Source: Meghimatium bilineatum
Taxonomy: Eukaryota > Mollusca > Gastropoda > Stylommatophora > Philomycidae
Length of the DNA: 64,000 nucleotides
Assembly (NCBI GenBank): GCA_034231615.1
Contig: CM067309.1
Coordinates: 26,621,661-26,685,660, forward strand
Direction: 5' to 3'
The position numbers and the translations under genes were made by a program. A model generated the notes under the pieces. That model was not told the DNA's origin, ran no database searches, and was given only the letters and a program-made list of their open reading frames with translations. Shown one piece after another: positions 11,171 through 21,889 of the stretch. Within the stretch, counting starts at the first letter, position 1; each line of letters opens with the position of its first letter.

Positions 11171-11790
11171 CTACCATGAAGCAATAATACAATCATTTCT
11201 TTATCATCATCATTATCAGGTGCCATGCCGGCTGGCGCAGATGATCATGGCTCTCCACAGCTCTCTGTCTACAGTATTATGTATCAAGATTGTTGTTGTT
11301 TTCCTGCAATGCCAGGTTGCCAAACTGTTTAATATTTTCTCATGTTGTCACCCTCTGTCTCTGTTGCCTTCAATCTTGCCTGTTGTAACTATGTTCTCCA
11401 AACCTGCCTGTCTCATGAAGTGTCCAAAAAATGAAGATTTGTCTTTTTCTTATATTATTGAGTAAGATCCGTTTCACTTTTGGCTCTTTCAACACCTCCA
11501 CATTAGTTTTTCTGACAGTTTCCAGGGTATTCTCAGCATTCTTCTATAGAACCGCATCTCTATTGCTTCTAATTTTCCACCTTCCAGTTTGTTTATTGTC
11601 CAAGACTCGTATTCATATGTTACTATAGGAGTTATATAGCATTGCAGAACTTTCTCACCTCTAATGACAAGGTCATTATTGACAAATAACACAATATATT
11701 ATGTCATGAGTAGGAACAGATTTTTAGCTATTCTTTCATTCCTACACCTTGAGGACAACATAAAAGCTGTTCCACGAGGGCAACCTGTTT
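11171..11790 (-). mobile_element. LINE 3' fragment (near-duplicate of 26190-26757)
   Basis: The minus strand reads VIRGEKVLQCYITPIVTYEY, then EAIEMRFYRRMLRIPWKL, the CR1/RTE-like RT C-terminus. It ends in a region with GRR/YANR-type residues and a (TGATGA)n-like 3' tail at 11171-11225. The whole ~560-bp segment, including a non-coding stretch at 11690-11790 ending ttccacgagggcaacc, is shared with 26190-26757. The two copies therefore have the same start point. Confidence 0.78.
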
Positions 11791-12010
11791 GGTGATATAC
11801 AGAGACACAACTGTTTAGAAAGACAAATAATGGAGGGAAGAGTACCTGGGAGAAGGAGAAAGGGCAGACCAAGAACACGATGGACTGACGACATTAAAGA
11901 TAACATGAATACATCGCTAGAAAATGCAAGCCACATCGCCCAAGACAGAGAGAGGTTCAGAGAGTTCATAGGGAAGACAACGTTCTGGAAAGAATACGTC
12001 ACATGACACA
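11790..12010 (+). mobile_element. LINE C-terminal scrap
   Basis: The plus strand encodes RQIMEGRVPGRRRKGRPRTR, then WTDDIKDNMNTSLENASHIA and DRERFREFI, ending at a stop near 12005. The GRRRKGRPRTRWTDDI word is the widespread LINE C-terminal motif. It opposes the minus-strand LINE just upstream and is followed directly by the 12012-12328 MITE. Confidence 0.72.
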
Positions 12011-12011
12011 A

Positions 12012-12328
12012 GTAAATTTAAGTAGGAAGCCAGAGGACAATTTAAAAATTTTTGAGACTAACGGGTATTGAACCAGTCCGTTATGACCACACGGGATGTT
12101 TGTTGTTGTAATAGTCCTTGTCTCGATTGGTCCGTTCTGGTGACCTTGAGTACACGGTTTGAATGGCTTGACAAAATCGCATCTTTTATTGGAGATGCGG
12201 TTAGTCAAGTACGGAAGAACACATGGGCAATAGTTGCTAGGCGATTTGGTGCCATTGAACGGACTGGTTCAATATCCGTTAGTCTCAAGAATTTTGTAAT
12301 TGTCCTCTGGCTTCCTACTTAAATTTAC
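12012..12328. mobile_element. Complete 317-bp MITE with 71-bp terminal inverted repeats
   Basis: The left end 12012-12082, starting gtaaatttaagtaggaagcc, and the right end 12258-12328 are reverse complements with only a few mismatches. The ~175-bp middle encodes no protein. It contains ggagatgcggttagtcaagt, a word repeated in the relative at 32022-32170. No clear target-site duplication was recognised, and the superfamily is undetermined. The element lies between a LINE C-terminus and the start of the next LINE at 12335. Confidence 0.9.
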
Positions 12329-12334
12329 CTGAAG

Positions 12335-14690
12335 TCATGGAGACACCAATCACAATTAAAGAACTGGATCGTGCAATATCCAAATTGAAAATGAAAAAGT
12401 CCCCTGGAGCTGATGGAGTGTCCAATGAAATGATTAGAAACCTGGGAATTGCAGCAAGAGCAAAACTACTGCAGATCTTTAACACAAGCTGGTCCACAGG
12501 AAATGTACCACAGGCGTGGAGAGAAGCAATAATAATACCACTCCTCAAATCAGGAAAAGATGGCAACACAGTCTCCAACTACAGGCCCATCAGCCTCACA
12601 AGCTGTCTATGCAAAACAATGGAACGCATTATCAATCTTAGGATGCAGTGGTACCTTGAAAGTGAAAACCTTCTGGTATCACAGCAAGCAGGCTTCAGAC
12701 AGTACTACTCTACTGAAGATCAGGCAACCTATCTCTCCCAAGAGATTGAGGATGCTTTCCAAGATAAGAAACTGGTACTAGCAGTATGGATAGACCTCAG
12801 GAAAGCATTTTATACGGTCTGGAAAGAAGGGGACTTGGAGAAATTGCAAAATTGCAGGGTTAGTTCAAGAATGTACAAATGGGTAAAAGCATACCTGCAT
12901 AAAAAAAGAGCCAGGGTACAAATAGATGGTCGCAAGAGCAAGAAAGTCCTACTAAGTCATGGAGTCCCCCAGAGAGGAGTCCTGTCACAACACATTACTT
13001 GGTTTACATCAATGACCTAGTTGCTGAATTACCACACGGGATCAAAGTGGCAATGTATGGTGACGACCTGGTGATCTAGTGCGTTGAAGAACATGTGACA
13101 GTGGCCACTAAACAAATACAAAGAGCTATCGATGCCCTAACCTTATGGGCAAATAGATGGTGCGTCAGCATTAACACAGATAAGTGCAGCACTACACTCT
13201 TTACCCTTTCACCAAAACAAAAAGCCGGTCATATCAAGATAGATGGAGAGCTCTTGAAAGAAGACAAATAACCCACATACCTCGGAGTTACTTTTGATGA
13301 TAAGCTGACATGGAAACCACATAAACAAAACAACAACAAAAGCCAGGAGGAAGTTAGCTATCCTGAGAAAACTAAGTGGAACCACACAGGGAGCCAGTGG
13401 GAATATACTCAGTAAAGTTTACCAACAAAGCATAAGACCACACCTAGAATATGGTTCAGCTGCGTGATGCCCTGCATCAAACACCACATTACAAGATCTA
13501 GATTAAGTGCAAATCCAGGCATTTAGGATAATGTTGGGAGCAATGAAATCAACACCCATAGTAGAGATGCAGAAAATGGGAATAATGAAAGCAATTGGCG
13601 AACGCAGAGACACAAAAGTACTAATTCAAGCAGAAAAGTTTCAGTGTATGCCACGTCATCCAATGAAGGAAAGATTCCAAAATCTAGCAATGGGGCAACT
13701 GAAAAGAAGCAGCTTTATCCACCAAGCTAATGGACTCCGTAGACAACTTACAGACCTGCCTGAAGTTGACAGCCCCTTAAGGTCTGTACCAGAACAAATC
13801 CCTTGAAGCGAAAGGTATGGAATGCCAATATACATTCAGACCCATGTGAAAGAAATACTAAGCGAGGATGAACAGAACAGTGTGCAGCGAAGGACAGTAA
13901 CCCTCAGTTTCCTGGATGAGGAATATCCACAAGATATATGGGTCAGAGTATACACAGATGTATCCACACAAGCCTAGAGATACGACCAGAACACCAACAG
14001 GGAAATTCTGCAATAATTATGATGCCGAAATCCAGGCAATTAGTGTGGCAACTAAAAAACTGCTGAACTCCAACTCTGACCTACAGCCTGTGGTATTCCT
14101 GACAGATGCAAGGTCAGTGCTTCAAGCTCTCCAGTCTGGAAAACTAACTGACTTGAAAAAACTACTTAGCAAATTGTCTTACCAGTATAGGGTAACCATG
14201 CAGTGGATACCCTCTCACTGTGGAATACCAGGAAATGAAAAAGCAGACCAACTGGCTAAGGAAGGTGCTGCCGAAGACCAACCAGATATACCAATCACCT
14301 ACCATCAGAAAAAAACAGATGATAAAGTAAATAAGACAGCCACAAACACCAACACAAGATGACTATAAAATTATGAACAGATCAGAACAAGTTATAATTC
14401 TACGTCTCAGAACAGGACACAACCGACTCCGCAGTCACATGTATACAAAGTTCAAGATTGGCAACACAGCCATGTGCACATGTGGACAGGCACACAGAGT
14501 GCCAAACATATACTTCAAGAATGTTCTGAGCATGAAACACTGAGGCATGTTTGCCAGAGGAAACAACACTAGAATCAACGCTCTATGGGCCACTGTATAA
14601 CTAAAAAAGACTGAGTTTTATTCAGGAGACAGAATTACAGATATAGACATGTTTCAATTGAACAAAAGAAGAAGAAAAAATCATCATCTT
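12335..14690 (+). mobile_element. I-clade LINE with RNase H (reverse transcriptase to 3' end), moderately decayed
   Basis: The RT domain opens at 12337 and reads for 227 codons: KMKKSPGADGVSNEMIRNLG, NYRPISLTSCLCKTMERI, QQAGFRQYYSTEDQATYL, AVWIDLRKAFYTVWKEG and SHGVPQRGVLSQ. A frame change near 12985 is followed by VAMYGDDLVI, where the catalytic YADD has become YGDD. The thumb/linker continues (NRWCVSINTDKCSTTLFTLS; 13507-13806). RNase H is at 13916-14362, with NNYDAEIQAI, FLTDARSVLQALQSGK and MQWIPSHCGIPGNEKADQLA supplying the later acidic and His residues. The first catalytic DGS block has been lost in a small deletion near 13960. It ends with an AAAGAAGAAGAA-type tail near 14665. Sister copies lie at 41395-43150 and 59400-61100. 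Confidence 0.92.
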
Positions 14691-14809
14691 TGCCCCAGTT
14701 GAGCCAAAATAGTCAATCTCAACTATGAAGGATGAACATTTCATTTACATTTCATTTACTAAATCGTGCTCAATCCATCTCCATGTTTTCTCCTTAACTT
14801 GAGTATCCA

Positions 14810-15178
14810 CCAGATCTTGGTTTATTTGTATCAACCACCAGGTCTTGTCCTGTATGTTCACAACCAGATCTTGTCCTGTGTGTATCCACCAGCAGATTTT
14901 GGCCTGTTTGTATCCAAAACAGATCATGGCCTGCTTGTATCCACCACCAAATCTTGTCCTGTTTGTATCCACCACAGATCATGGCATGCTTGTATCACCA
15001 CCAAATCTTGTCTTGTTTGTATCTACCACCAGATCTTGGTCTGTTTGCAACAACCACCAGATCTTGTCCTGTGTGTTCACCACCAGATCATGGCCTGCTT
15101 GTATCCACCACCAGATCTTGGTCTGTTTGTATCCACCACAGATCATAGCCTGCTTGTATCACCACCAGATCTTGACAT
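14810..15178. repeat. 28-bp minisatellite, about 13-14 units
   Basis: Units of 26-29 bp follow the pattern atcttgtcctgtttgtatcc then accaccag, alternating with atcatggcctgcttgtatcc forms. Unit lengths vary by one to three bases, so reading frames drift. It lies in the BCKDK intron about 240 bp from exon 15421-15519. The overlapping Cys-rich open frames are repeat artefacts. Confidence 0.9.
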
Positions 15179-15420
15179 GGTAATATCTTATTTCTTTATT
15201 TATTATCTTGTCCTGGCACCTAATGTTTAATCTTCTTCTAAAGCAATTATTAAAAAATGTCTAGTTTCAGTAATATACTGGTACTGCTTTCTGGCTATTT
15301 CTAGCTACGTTAACCCTGCTACTTTCAATAGATAAAGTCAGGATGATGAGATGTCTGGACAAGTGATATAGATATACAAAGTAACATTGCAATTTTAAAA
15401 AATGCCTCAATGACACTTAC

Positions 15421-15519
15421 TTTCTCATCACGAAGAGCAAGGTGATGTTCAGAGAGCATACGAATTCCCAACCGGGATGTTAATGTTCTATCCAAAAAAG
15501 CTTTAATCAGCCCTTCATC
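15421..15519 (-). CDS. BCKDK: BCKDK exon: end of helical bundle
   Basis: This is a 99-bp exon of 33 codons, phase 0 at both ends. The acceptor is cttccag before GATGAAGGG and the donor is GAGAAA|gtaagt, a near-perfect consensus. The product [20 protein letters not shown] and then [13 protein letters not shown] matches human [21 protein letters not shown] and then MLATHHLAL. The [11 protein letters not shown] block is highly conserved in the BCKDK/PDK family. The phase joins exactly to the exons on either side. A 28-bp minisatellite (14810-15178) lies about 240 bp downstream of it in the intron. Confidence 0.92.
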
Positions 15520-15930
15520 CTGGAAGACATGATTACATTCATCTCTATGTTGCTAATCTAACACAATAAAAGATTGCATTCATCTGTGTTGCTACATCTA
15601 AGATAATACAAGATTACATTCATGTGATGTGTTGCTACACAATACAAGATTAAATATATCAGACATGTGTAACTCATATTCTTTGGTTTCAGAATTGCAC
15701 AAGGTAGCATTGTATCTTCTTAGATCTGGGAGCCCTTAGATCCCAGAATTCTTAAATTCCAAGAATTACCCACATTTTTCATTCTTGACAGACTGATTTT
15801 ACAGGATTTCAACTTCACAAAACAATACCTCATACTAATTATTATTAATAAATCTACTTACAATTTTTACCTGTCATGAAAAATGCATGCATTGTGTGAT
15901 AGTTCCTTCATAAAATAGCACACATGTGTT

Positions 15931-15962
15931 GACAATATCACGTCTTGTGATATTGTTATTTT
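15931..15962. other. Short perfect hairpin
   Basis: The stem gacaatatcac and its reverse complement gtgatattgt flank a five-base loop. Nothing nearby indicates a function. It may be a remnant of a small DNA transposon. Confidence 0.5.
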
Positions 15963-16079
15963 TAAAAGAAGCATGTGCTGAAAATGAGGAATTTTTTAAT
16001 TCTAAAATTAGCAGAACAGGTTTTTGAATTTGTGTTTGATGATTTAGAGGATGAATTAGATTTAAATGGTGATTATTCT

Positions 16080-17215
16080 GAAAATTTTTGAAACATTTGA
16101 AACTAAATCAGGGATCAGAAAGGGATGTTTGCTTTCCCCTCTACTTTCCAATATCTATATGGATAGAATAACGAAAGAAGCTATTATTTTTAAAGAGGAA
16201 AATATAATCAATACAGACAACTCAGTAGATGAAAATAGCAAGTGAAATCAATGAACTTCTGTTCACCGATGATCAAAGTCTGATAAACAATGATGTAGAA
16301 AACATGCAAATCCACATAGATGCACTGTCAATAACTTGTAAGAAGTATAACATGAAAATCAACATACAAAAGACAGAAGTTATGAAAATAAGCAAGTCAC
16401 CAACAATAATAAATATTACAATAGATGATTCAGCAGTGAAACAAACAAAAGAATTCAAATTTTTAGTTTGGTTATTTTGTAAGGAAACCATTGTCCCAGT
16501 CTTCTTGGCTGTTTTTTATAGTTGTGTTGTCTTAATTAAAATTTTTGCAAAAGAGCTAGGGGTAGACCAAAAGAAACACTTAGAAGAACAATACTTAGAG
16601 AAAGTAAAACAATCAATATTCATACTATTCAAGAACTGAACAGAATAGCTTTGTAACAGGCAGAATTGGAGAGACCTCTGCCCTATGCGCTAACTTCAGC
16701 GCAAAAGGAGAATGAATGAATGTCTTAATTGGTTTTTATTTCTTGATAAAGGTCTCAATAGGACTGACACGTTGATAATTATCTTTGTTTAATTGATATT
16801 TCTTATTATTTTATATTGATAGTTAGTTATCTACAGTAACCTGTATACTTAATTTAGTATTTACCTCAAATATTTAGGAAGTGGTTTTTTCTTCAGAAAA
16901 TGGAAAACTAGATAGAGAAATAGAATCAAGATGCCAGAAAGCAAACGCAGTGACATATCAACTTTCACCATTACCCTGCATCCAAATAATATCTATAATT
17001 TTCATACAAACACTTTGTTACCAGTGTCAAACATGGTTTTAACAACCTTGCAGCAGAGAAAAATCATCACATATAAGATGAAGTATTTAAGAAAAGCAGC
17101 TATGGTCACCAAACTAGACAGAGTAAGAAATGAGGATATCAGAAAAAGAGTAGGAATACTGCCTTGTATTGAATATATATAACGTCAACAGATAAAGTGG
17201 TAGGTCTATAAATCG
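16080..17215 (+). mobile_element. RTE-like LINE (RT to C-terminus) with a nested insertion
   Basis: The RT palm is visible as SEINELLFTDDQSLINNDVEN (about 16241-16300), with TDD in place of ADD, then YNMKINIQKTEVMKIS. It resumes after an insertion with LGSGFFF-like sequence and, at 16980-17180, NIYNFHTNTLLPVSNMV, then YLRKAAMVTKLDRVRNEDIR and CIEYI. This is the same family as 34480-35870 (-), which has LFFEDQSLI and AAMVTKLDKIRNEEI in the same places. The reading frame is broken several times. Confidence 0.85.
16470..16865 (+). mobile_element. Composite insertion (LINE C-terminus plus Penelope-like tail) inside the LINE
   Basis: The host LINE is interrupted between caaatttttag (ending about 16469) and caaatatttag (ending about 16877), which look like an 11-bp target-site duplication with one mismatch. 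The insert encodes a LINE C-terminal stretch (GRPKETLRRTILREV-like words in shifting frames, then NRQNWRDLC around 16655). After that come an atgaatgaatg run and a tcttgataaaggtctcaata then ggactgacacgtt segment. The latter is the motif seen near the ends of Penelope-like elements. Confidence 0.6.
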
Positions 17216-17998
17216 CAACAGTTGTAATGTTGGTTCATCAGTTGGTCCAAGCTACAATCTGTGGGAATGGAAGGGGCCTTATTCAACATATTTTTTTCTG
17301 GCAAATTTGATTCAGGTTGGTCTCCTGCTAATAACTTTGCACCTATGTGCACAGTAGACACAATATTTGTTGATCAGATAGGCCTGGGTCTAAGAACATT
17401 CTGGATTCTATTTCTTCAGATAGTATAGCTATTGAATTTTCCCTTGACAACAGCAGCTGGAAAAATGTGTGTGAGCAGACAAATAGTCCTGCTGCACAGG
17501 TTAGAAGCAAAAAACCTTTCACTTACTCATCATCATCATGTGACATTCTTTCCAGAACAAGGTCTTCCTTATGGATTCTCTGAACACTCCGCGATTCTGG
17601 AAGAGTTGACCTGCTGCTGCTAGAGACTTTCACTTACTACACTAAAGAATTATATAAAGATGTAGTAGTTCCAAGAGTTGAAAGCTTTCTTCTGACTATA
17701 CCTTCAAATGGAGAACAGTGGGAGTAAACCACGATATGAAGATCATTGGTCCAGCTCATCAACAAATTTTAATTTTCAAAACTCGTGTTTCACACTGTGA
17801 TGGAAAGAAGTTGTTTTCTTTCATGATAAACATTTCTTGTTCATTTTCTTGTTGAGGAGGACCCTGCTCTTGATAAAACAGATACGCTGTACAAAGTGAG
17901 ACACATACTGAATGTGTTACTTTCAAGGTTTGGACATTATTCTACCATCACAACACTTGAGTTTAGATGAATGAATGACCCCTCTAATAGCAGACTTG

Positions 17999-18153
17999 CA
18001 TTTGTTGGCTGTGGTGATTTTCTAGGCAATATAAATACATTTAGTAGTTTGCCATTGCTTTCTGAATAGTCCAGATGCACAATTGCCTGTGGCAGGGATT
18101 GAATTCGGTACCTTGGCCATCACAGACTCTCTGTACCACTTCGCCACAGAGCC
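17999..18153 (-). mobile_element. tRNA-derived SINE, family 1, copy A
   Basis: On the minus strand it begins ggctctgtggcgaagtggta, an A-box-like word. It contains gaattcaatccctgcc (B-box-like), then the tail region gaaagcaatggcaaactact and ttgcctagaaaatcacc. The tail resembles the RTE/BovB-type 3' end used by several animal SINEs (from memory). It shares about 150 bp with the plus-strand copy at 18806-19018 and inserted into the same piggyBac relic. Confidence 0.8.
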
Positions 18154-18805
18154 AAATTTGCATTCAAATAATACATCAAGTCTAAGCCAATAAAGTGTGA
18201 AATAAAGGGCTTCATGGCATGTGAAGTCAACTCCGCATGTATTTTGAATGTGGAAATACATATTTGAAGAACAGAAGATATTATCCTCAACTGGGTGTTG
18301 TTGGGTGTGTTGTCATCAGAGTTCTGACTCATAGCTGTCATTTTATTTTTTCATAACTTCTTATTTTTTACAATTTATAGGTGCATTTTAATAAAAACTT
18401 CTGTATTTAGCACCGAAAGGTTGTTTTTTTTGGCTCATTAATATATGCGTGTGAGATAAAAACATCTGCATTAGTAATAATCAATGAAATATTTTGGGGG
18501 GCCAGAAATCCGTATCAATATGGAAAATCCATACTAATTGACACTATTTCAGCGGATTTTGTCAACAAAAACAATATCATTGTCCTGGACAGGTTTTACA
18601 ACAGTGCTACTCTCATTGACAAACTATACTATAATTTTGGAACATTTTCAGTGGAGAATGCAATGGAAAAAATCTTACCAAAAATGAGAAACAAGAAAAT
18701 GTTACGGGTTATGTCAGAATTTGTTTCTCACAATAACATTGTATGTCTTCTATGGGTATATTGAAGATCAACCTAACATATATTGAAACTGTTAGGAGAA
18801 ACTGT

Positions 18806-19018
18806 TAGGCCCGGCTCTGTGGCGAACGGGTACACAGTGCGCCTGTGACGGCCAAAGTACCGAGTTCAATCCCCGCCACAGGCAATTGTGTATCTGGACC
18901 ATTCAGAAAGCAATGGCAAACTACTGAATGTATTTAAATTGCCAAGAAAATCAACAACAGCCAACAAATGCTGGGTTGATAGCTAAGTCCTGTAAAGGAT
19001 ATGCTACCAAATTTTTTT
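18806..19018 (+). mobile_element. tRNA-derived SINE, family 1, copy B
   Basis: The A-box-like ctgtggcgaacgggtacac and B-box-like gagttcaatccccgcc are followed by gaaagcaatggcaaactact, a ~100-bp body and a T-run. The word ttaggagaaac before the element and taggagaaac after it form the target-site duplication. The interrupted piggyBac reading frame resumes across it (...ETVRRN...). Copy A is in the opposite orientation 650 bp away. Confidence 0.85.
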
Positions 19019-19420
19019 TAGGAGAAACACCGATGGAACAATAGTGGACATTCCAATTCCTCAACTGGCTACAATAATTTCATGGGTGTGTGTGATGTCA
19101 ATGACCAAGTTTGTCGACACAATAAAACATGTCGACATTATTGCTGGCCTCAAAGATTGTTGGTCAAGTTTTTCATGTGATCATGCAATAATGCATTTAT
19201 AATGATGAAGAACTACAATCTATACAAAATGACTGGAAGATGCTAGAAAAACAAAAGCACATTCACAAATAAAATTTGTTTGTTCCTCATTGGCGATGAC
19301 TATGGCATACAGGAGCAGACCTTTTGAAAAGGTAAAGATAAACAATTTTGATGTAGTTGTTGCACCACTTATCTGTGCTTAAAGGTAAGGTCTACATACT
19401 GTGAGAACAGGTACATAAAG

Positions 19421-19739
19421 CAAGAACACTGGACAGCATAAGGTTACTCAATATTATATAACAAAATAATTGTATGTATTATTTCTTTTAAAATAACTAA
19501 AATCTGTTGAAATTTGCATGTAATTTTTTCTCAGGAGTCCAGGGGAAAGAATTTTTAAGGACCAGTAGGTCAAGATCCAACGGCTCAGTGGCTACAAATC
19601 TATTTTAGCTCATAAATCTACTGCTGTGTTTATTCTATATAACAATTAAGTTTTCTTTCTCTTTGTGAAATGAGATAAGTAAAATTTGCTGCTAATTTTC
19701 CTATACCAAAGCCGTACCTTCCTATTCAGCAAGTATATT
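19421..19739. other. No recognised feature
   Basis: AT-rich sequence after the piggyBac relic. I see no conserved words, repeats or splice-flanked open frames in it. Confidence 0.5.
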
Positions 19740-19764
19740 GTAAGAATTGAAATAGGTACCACTG

Positions 19765-19880
19765 AAGTACAGAACCATACTGTCTAGTTTAGTAACTAGG
19801 TTCAATTAAGAATAGAACCATACTGTCTAGTTTAGTAATTAGGTTCAATGAAGAACAGAACCATACTGTCTAGTTTCTAT
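19765..19880. repeat. 50-bp direct repeat, about 2.4 copies
   Basis: The word agaaccatactgtctagttt followed by agtaattaggttcaatgaag is present twice, with a third partial copy that stops at ctgtctagttt where the next LINE end begins. Copies differ at two or three bases. Confidence 0.8.
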
Positions 19881-20182
19881 CAATCAATTAAGTGCCATAC
19901 CGAATGGCATAGGCAATCATGTTTCTCCACGACTCTCTGTCTCTTGTGTTGTCAATAAGCTCAGTTGGTGAACTTATATCGTGCCACAATACTAGTCCAT
20001 CTACCTACTTTTCTCTTTCTCATCCCCTATCTTCTCTCCTTGATTTTTCCAGTGGTTATTAATTTTCAAGCTGTGTTCATCTCAGCACAGCATAGAAACC
20101 TTGACTGCCTGCCCCTAATGTTTGATATGATTGATCTTTTTACGCCAGCATCAAGGAGAAACTCTGCATTAGTTTTGTTATA
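19880..20182 (-). mobile_element. LINE 3' end, 5'-truncated
   Basis: On the plus strand it reads atcaatcaattaagtgccat, then gcataggcaatcatgtttct and ccatctacctac. This is the same segment as the minus-oriented LINE 3' ends inserted in each 3.7-kb array unit (for example 47045-47359). The minus-strand reading gives a degraded Arg-rich LINE C-terminus and a (TTGAT)n 3' tail. The copy is diverged from the array copies. Confidence 0.72.
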
Positions 20183-20240
20183 AATAACCAAATGGTCGGA
20201 GGGTGTCCGACAAAGTGGAGGGTGCCGCAGTAATCAACTA
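20183..20240 (+). repeat. 55-bp dispersed GC-rich repeat, copy 1
   Basis: The sequence ataaataaccaaatggtcgg, then agggtgtccgacaaagtgga and gggtgccgcagtaa, recurs at 24974-25028 and, inverted, at 61658-61712. It contains a small tcgga/tccga stem and stands out from the AT-rich surroundings. It may be the end of an unrecognised DNA transposon. Confidence 0.7.
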
Positions 20241-20379
20241 CACCGGATTTCAGATAAGTATTTTTTTAAATATCATGTAGATTTTTCTTCTTTTATTATA
20301 CTTGCTCTGATGCTTTTCCTTTTACTATCTCTTCTATTCTTGCAGTATTTGTCTTCTGTCTCTTGGAGTCTCTTGCCTA

Positions 20380-21880
20380 ATCATGAGGGAAAATATACAA
20401 AGATCAATCCAACACCCATAGTGTTGTTGCAATGAAATAACAGCACCCATTAAGAAAGCCGAAACATTCAACAATTTCTATGCAAATGTTAAAAAGTCAC
20501 AGCAATGAAAGCAACAAAATACAAAAAGTTCAACATGTAGCAAAGTCCAGAAACATATTGCTGCATTTAATGACCTATTCAGCATACAAGAACTGAACAT
20601 GGCATTACAGAAACTTGCTAGAAACAAAGCTCCAGGACCAAATAAAATTAAAAATGAAATGATATATAAGCAACAACCAAAGACAAAAGTAATACTTCTG
20701 TGGTTTATTAATAGAACATGGAAGGAGGGACAGTTGCTATCAGCATGCTCACAGAAACCATCAACCCCATTCTTAAGAAAGGATAACTGGCAGGAACACA
20801 AAGAAATTATAGGCCCAGATCCCTCACCTCAAGCATAGGCAAGCTGGTTGAGAGAATAGTTAACAACATGCTATACTGGTGGCTGGAAGATCATGACTGT
20901 CTAGAAAATAACCAGGCAGGTTTCAGGCACAAATGTTGCACAGATGACCCTCTCTTCAGATTCACACAAAATGTGATGGATGGTTTCCAAGAAGGAAAAA
21001 GCACATTAGCAGTATTCATTGACCTTGAGCAAGCCTATGACAAAGTTTGGAGAAAATGACTCTTAATGAACATAAGCAGAATGGGAATAGATGGGAAGAT
21101 GTTTAAATGGATACAGGCCTTCCTGATAAACAGAATCATAGTCACCAACTATGCCGGTACACTATCCGAGAAAATAATACTGGAGGAGGGACTGCCTCAA
21201 GGCTCCCATCTAAACTGCACACTCTTCCTTATTTTCATTGATGATCTAAAAAAAAATATCTCAATGTGTCAAAAGCATTGTTTGTTGACAACCTAGCCAT
21301 CTAGACTACTGATCCCATCCTGACAAAAGCAAAGTTCAACAAAGCTCTCCTCACAATATAGTATACTATGAATTGAGAAACTAAAAATCAATACACAAAA
21401 ACTTCTTACACTATTTCCTCACGAAGTCACAAAACAGTCAAAAGATCTGTCAACATCAAAATGAGTGGAGAAATATTAACAAAGGAAGAAACCCCTGTAT
21501 ACCTTGGAGTAAAACTAGACAGACAATACTAAAAGAGCACATAGAAAATCTTAGAGGAAAAGCAAGTAAACGCCTAAACCTAATTATGAGACTAGCTAGT
21601 AGAAACTGAGGGCAGACAAACAGACTCTCTGCCAACTGATCTTGGCTATGTGAGATCAGTAATGGATTATAGCTTTCCTCTCCAGACCATTGTGAGCAAT
21701 ACTACTATCTCACCCCTGAATAGGGTGCAGAACCAAGCTCTGAGACTAATCTGTGGAGGGATGCAATCAACACCCACAGCAGTATGTGAGATAGATGAAA
21801 ATGTAGAGACACTGAATATCTATTATTATTGTTGTGCTATAAGAAATATTTTGTTCGTCCATCACAAGTGATGATGACCA
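20380..21880 (+). mobile_element. I/Jockey-group LINE reverse transcriptase, degenerate (sister of 2930-4600)
   Basis: RT words in order: LARNKAPGPNKIKNEMIY (about 20611), MLYWWLEDHDCLENNQAGFR (20868), FQEGKSTLAVFIDLEQAYDK (about 20986), MFKWIQAFLINR (21096), EGLPQGSHLNCTLFLIFIDD (about 21186) and NRVQNQALRLICGGMQSTPT (about 21718). LPQGS is the conserved RT block. The following YADD block is lost and the frame shifts repeatedly. No endonuclease region was found in this copy. Confidence 0.85.
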
Positions 21881-21889
21881 TTTGTTACA

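Larger units (their letters stand above)
17220..19420 (+). mobile_element. piggyBac transposase relic, carrying two SINEs
   Basis: Readable transposase words are LYKVRHILNVLLSRF (about 17888), then, after a SINE, NNIIVLDRFYNSATLIDKLY (about 18571-18630), GTFSVENAMEKILP and FVSHNNIVCLLW. After a second SINE comes IPIPQLATIISWVCVMSMTK (about 19051-19110). LDRFYNSATL corresponds to the piggyBac DNFYTSP block with the second catalytic Asp. The 17220-17860 part is probably the diverged N-terminal region, but I could not align it. Stops are frequent and neither terminal repeat was found. Confidence 0.72.

Noticed and set aside
14745-15230. Cys-rich proteins in overlapping frames
   Set aside because: All three plus frames are open over the same 28-bp minisatellite, which marks a repeat artefact.
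20478-20801. 107-codon minus-strand frame
   Set aside because: It is antisense to a LINE reverse transcriptase that is clearly readable on the plus strand.
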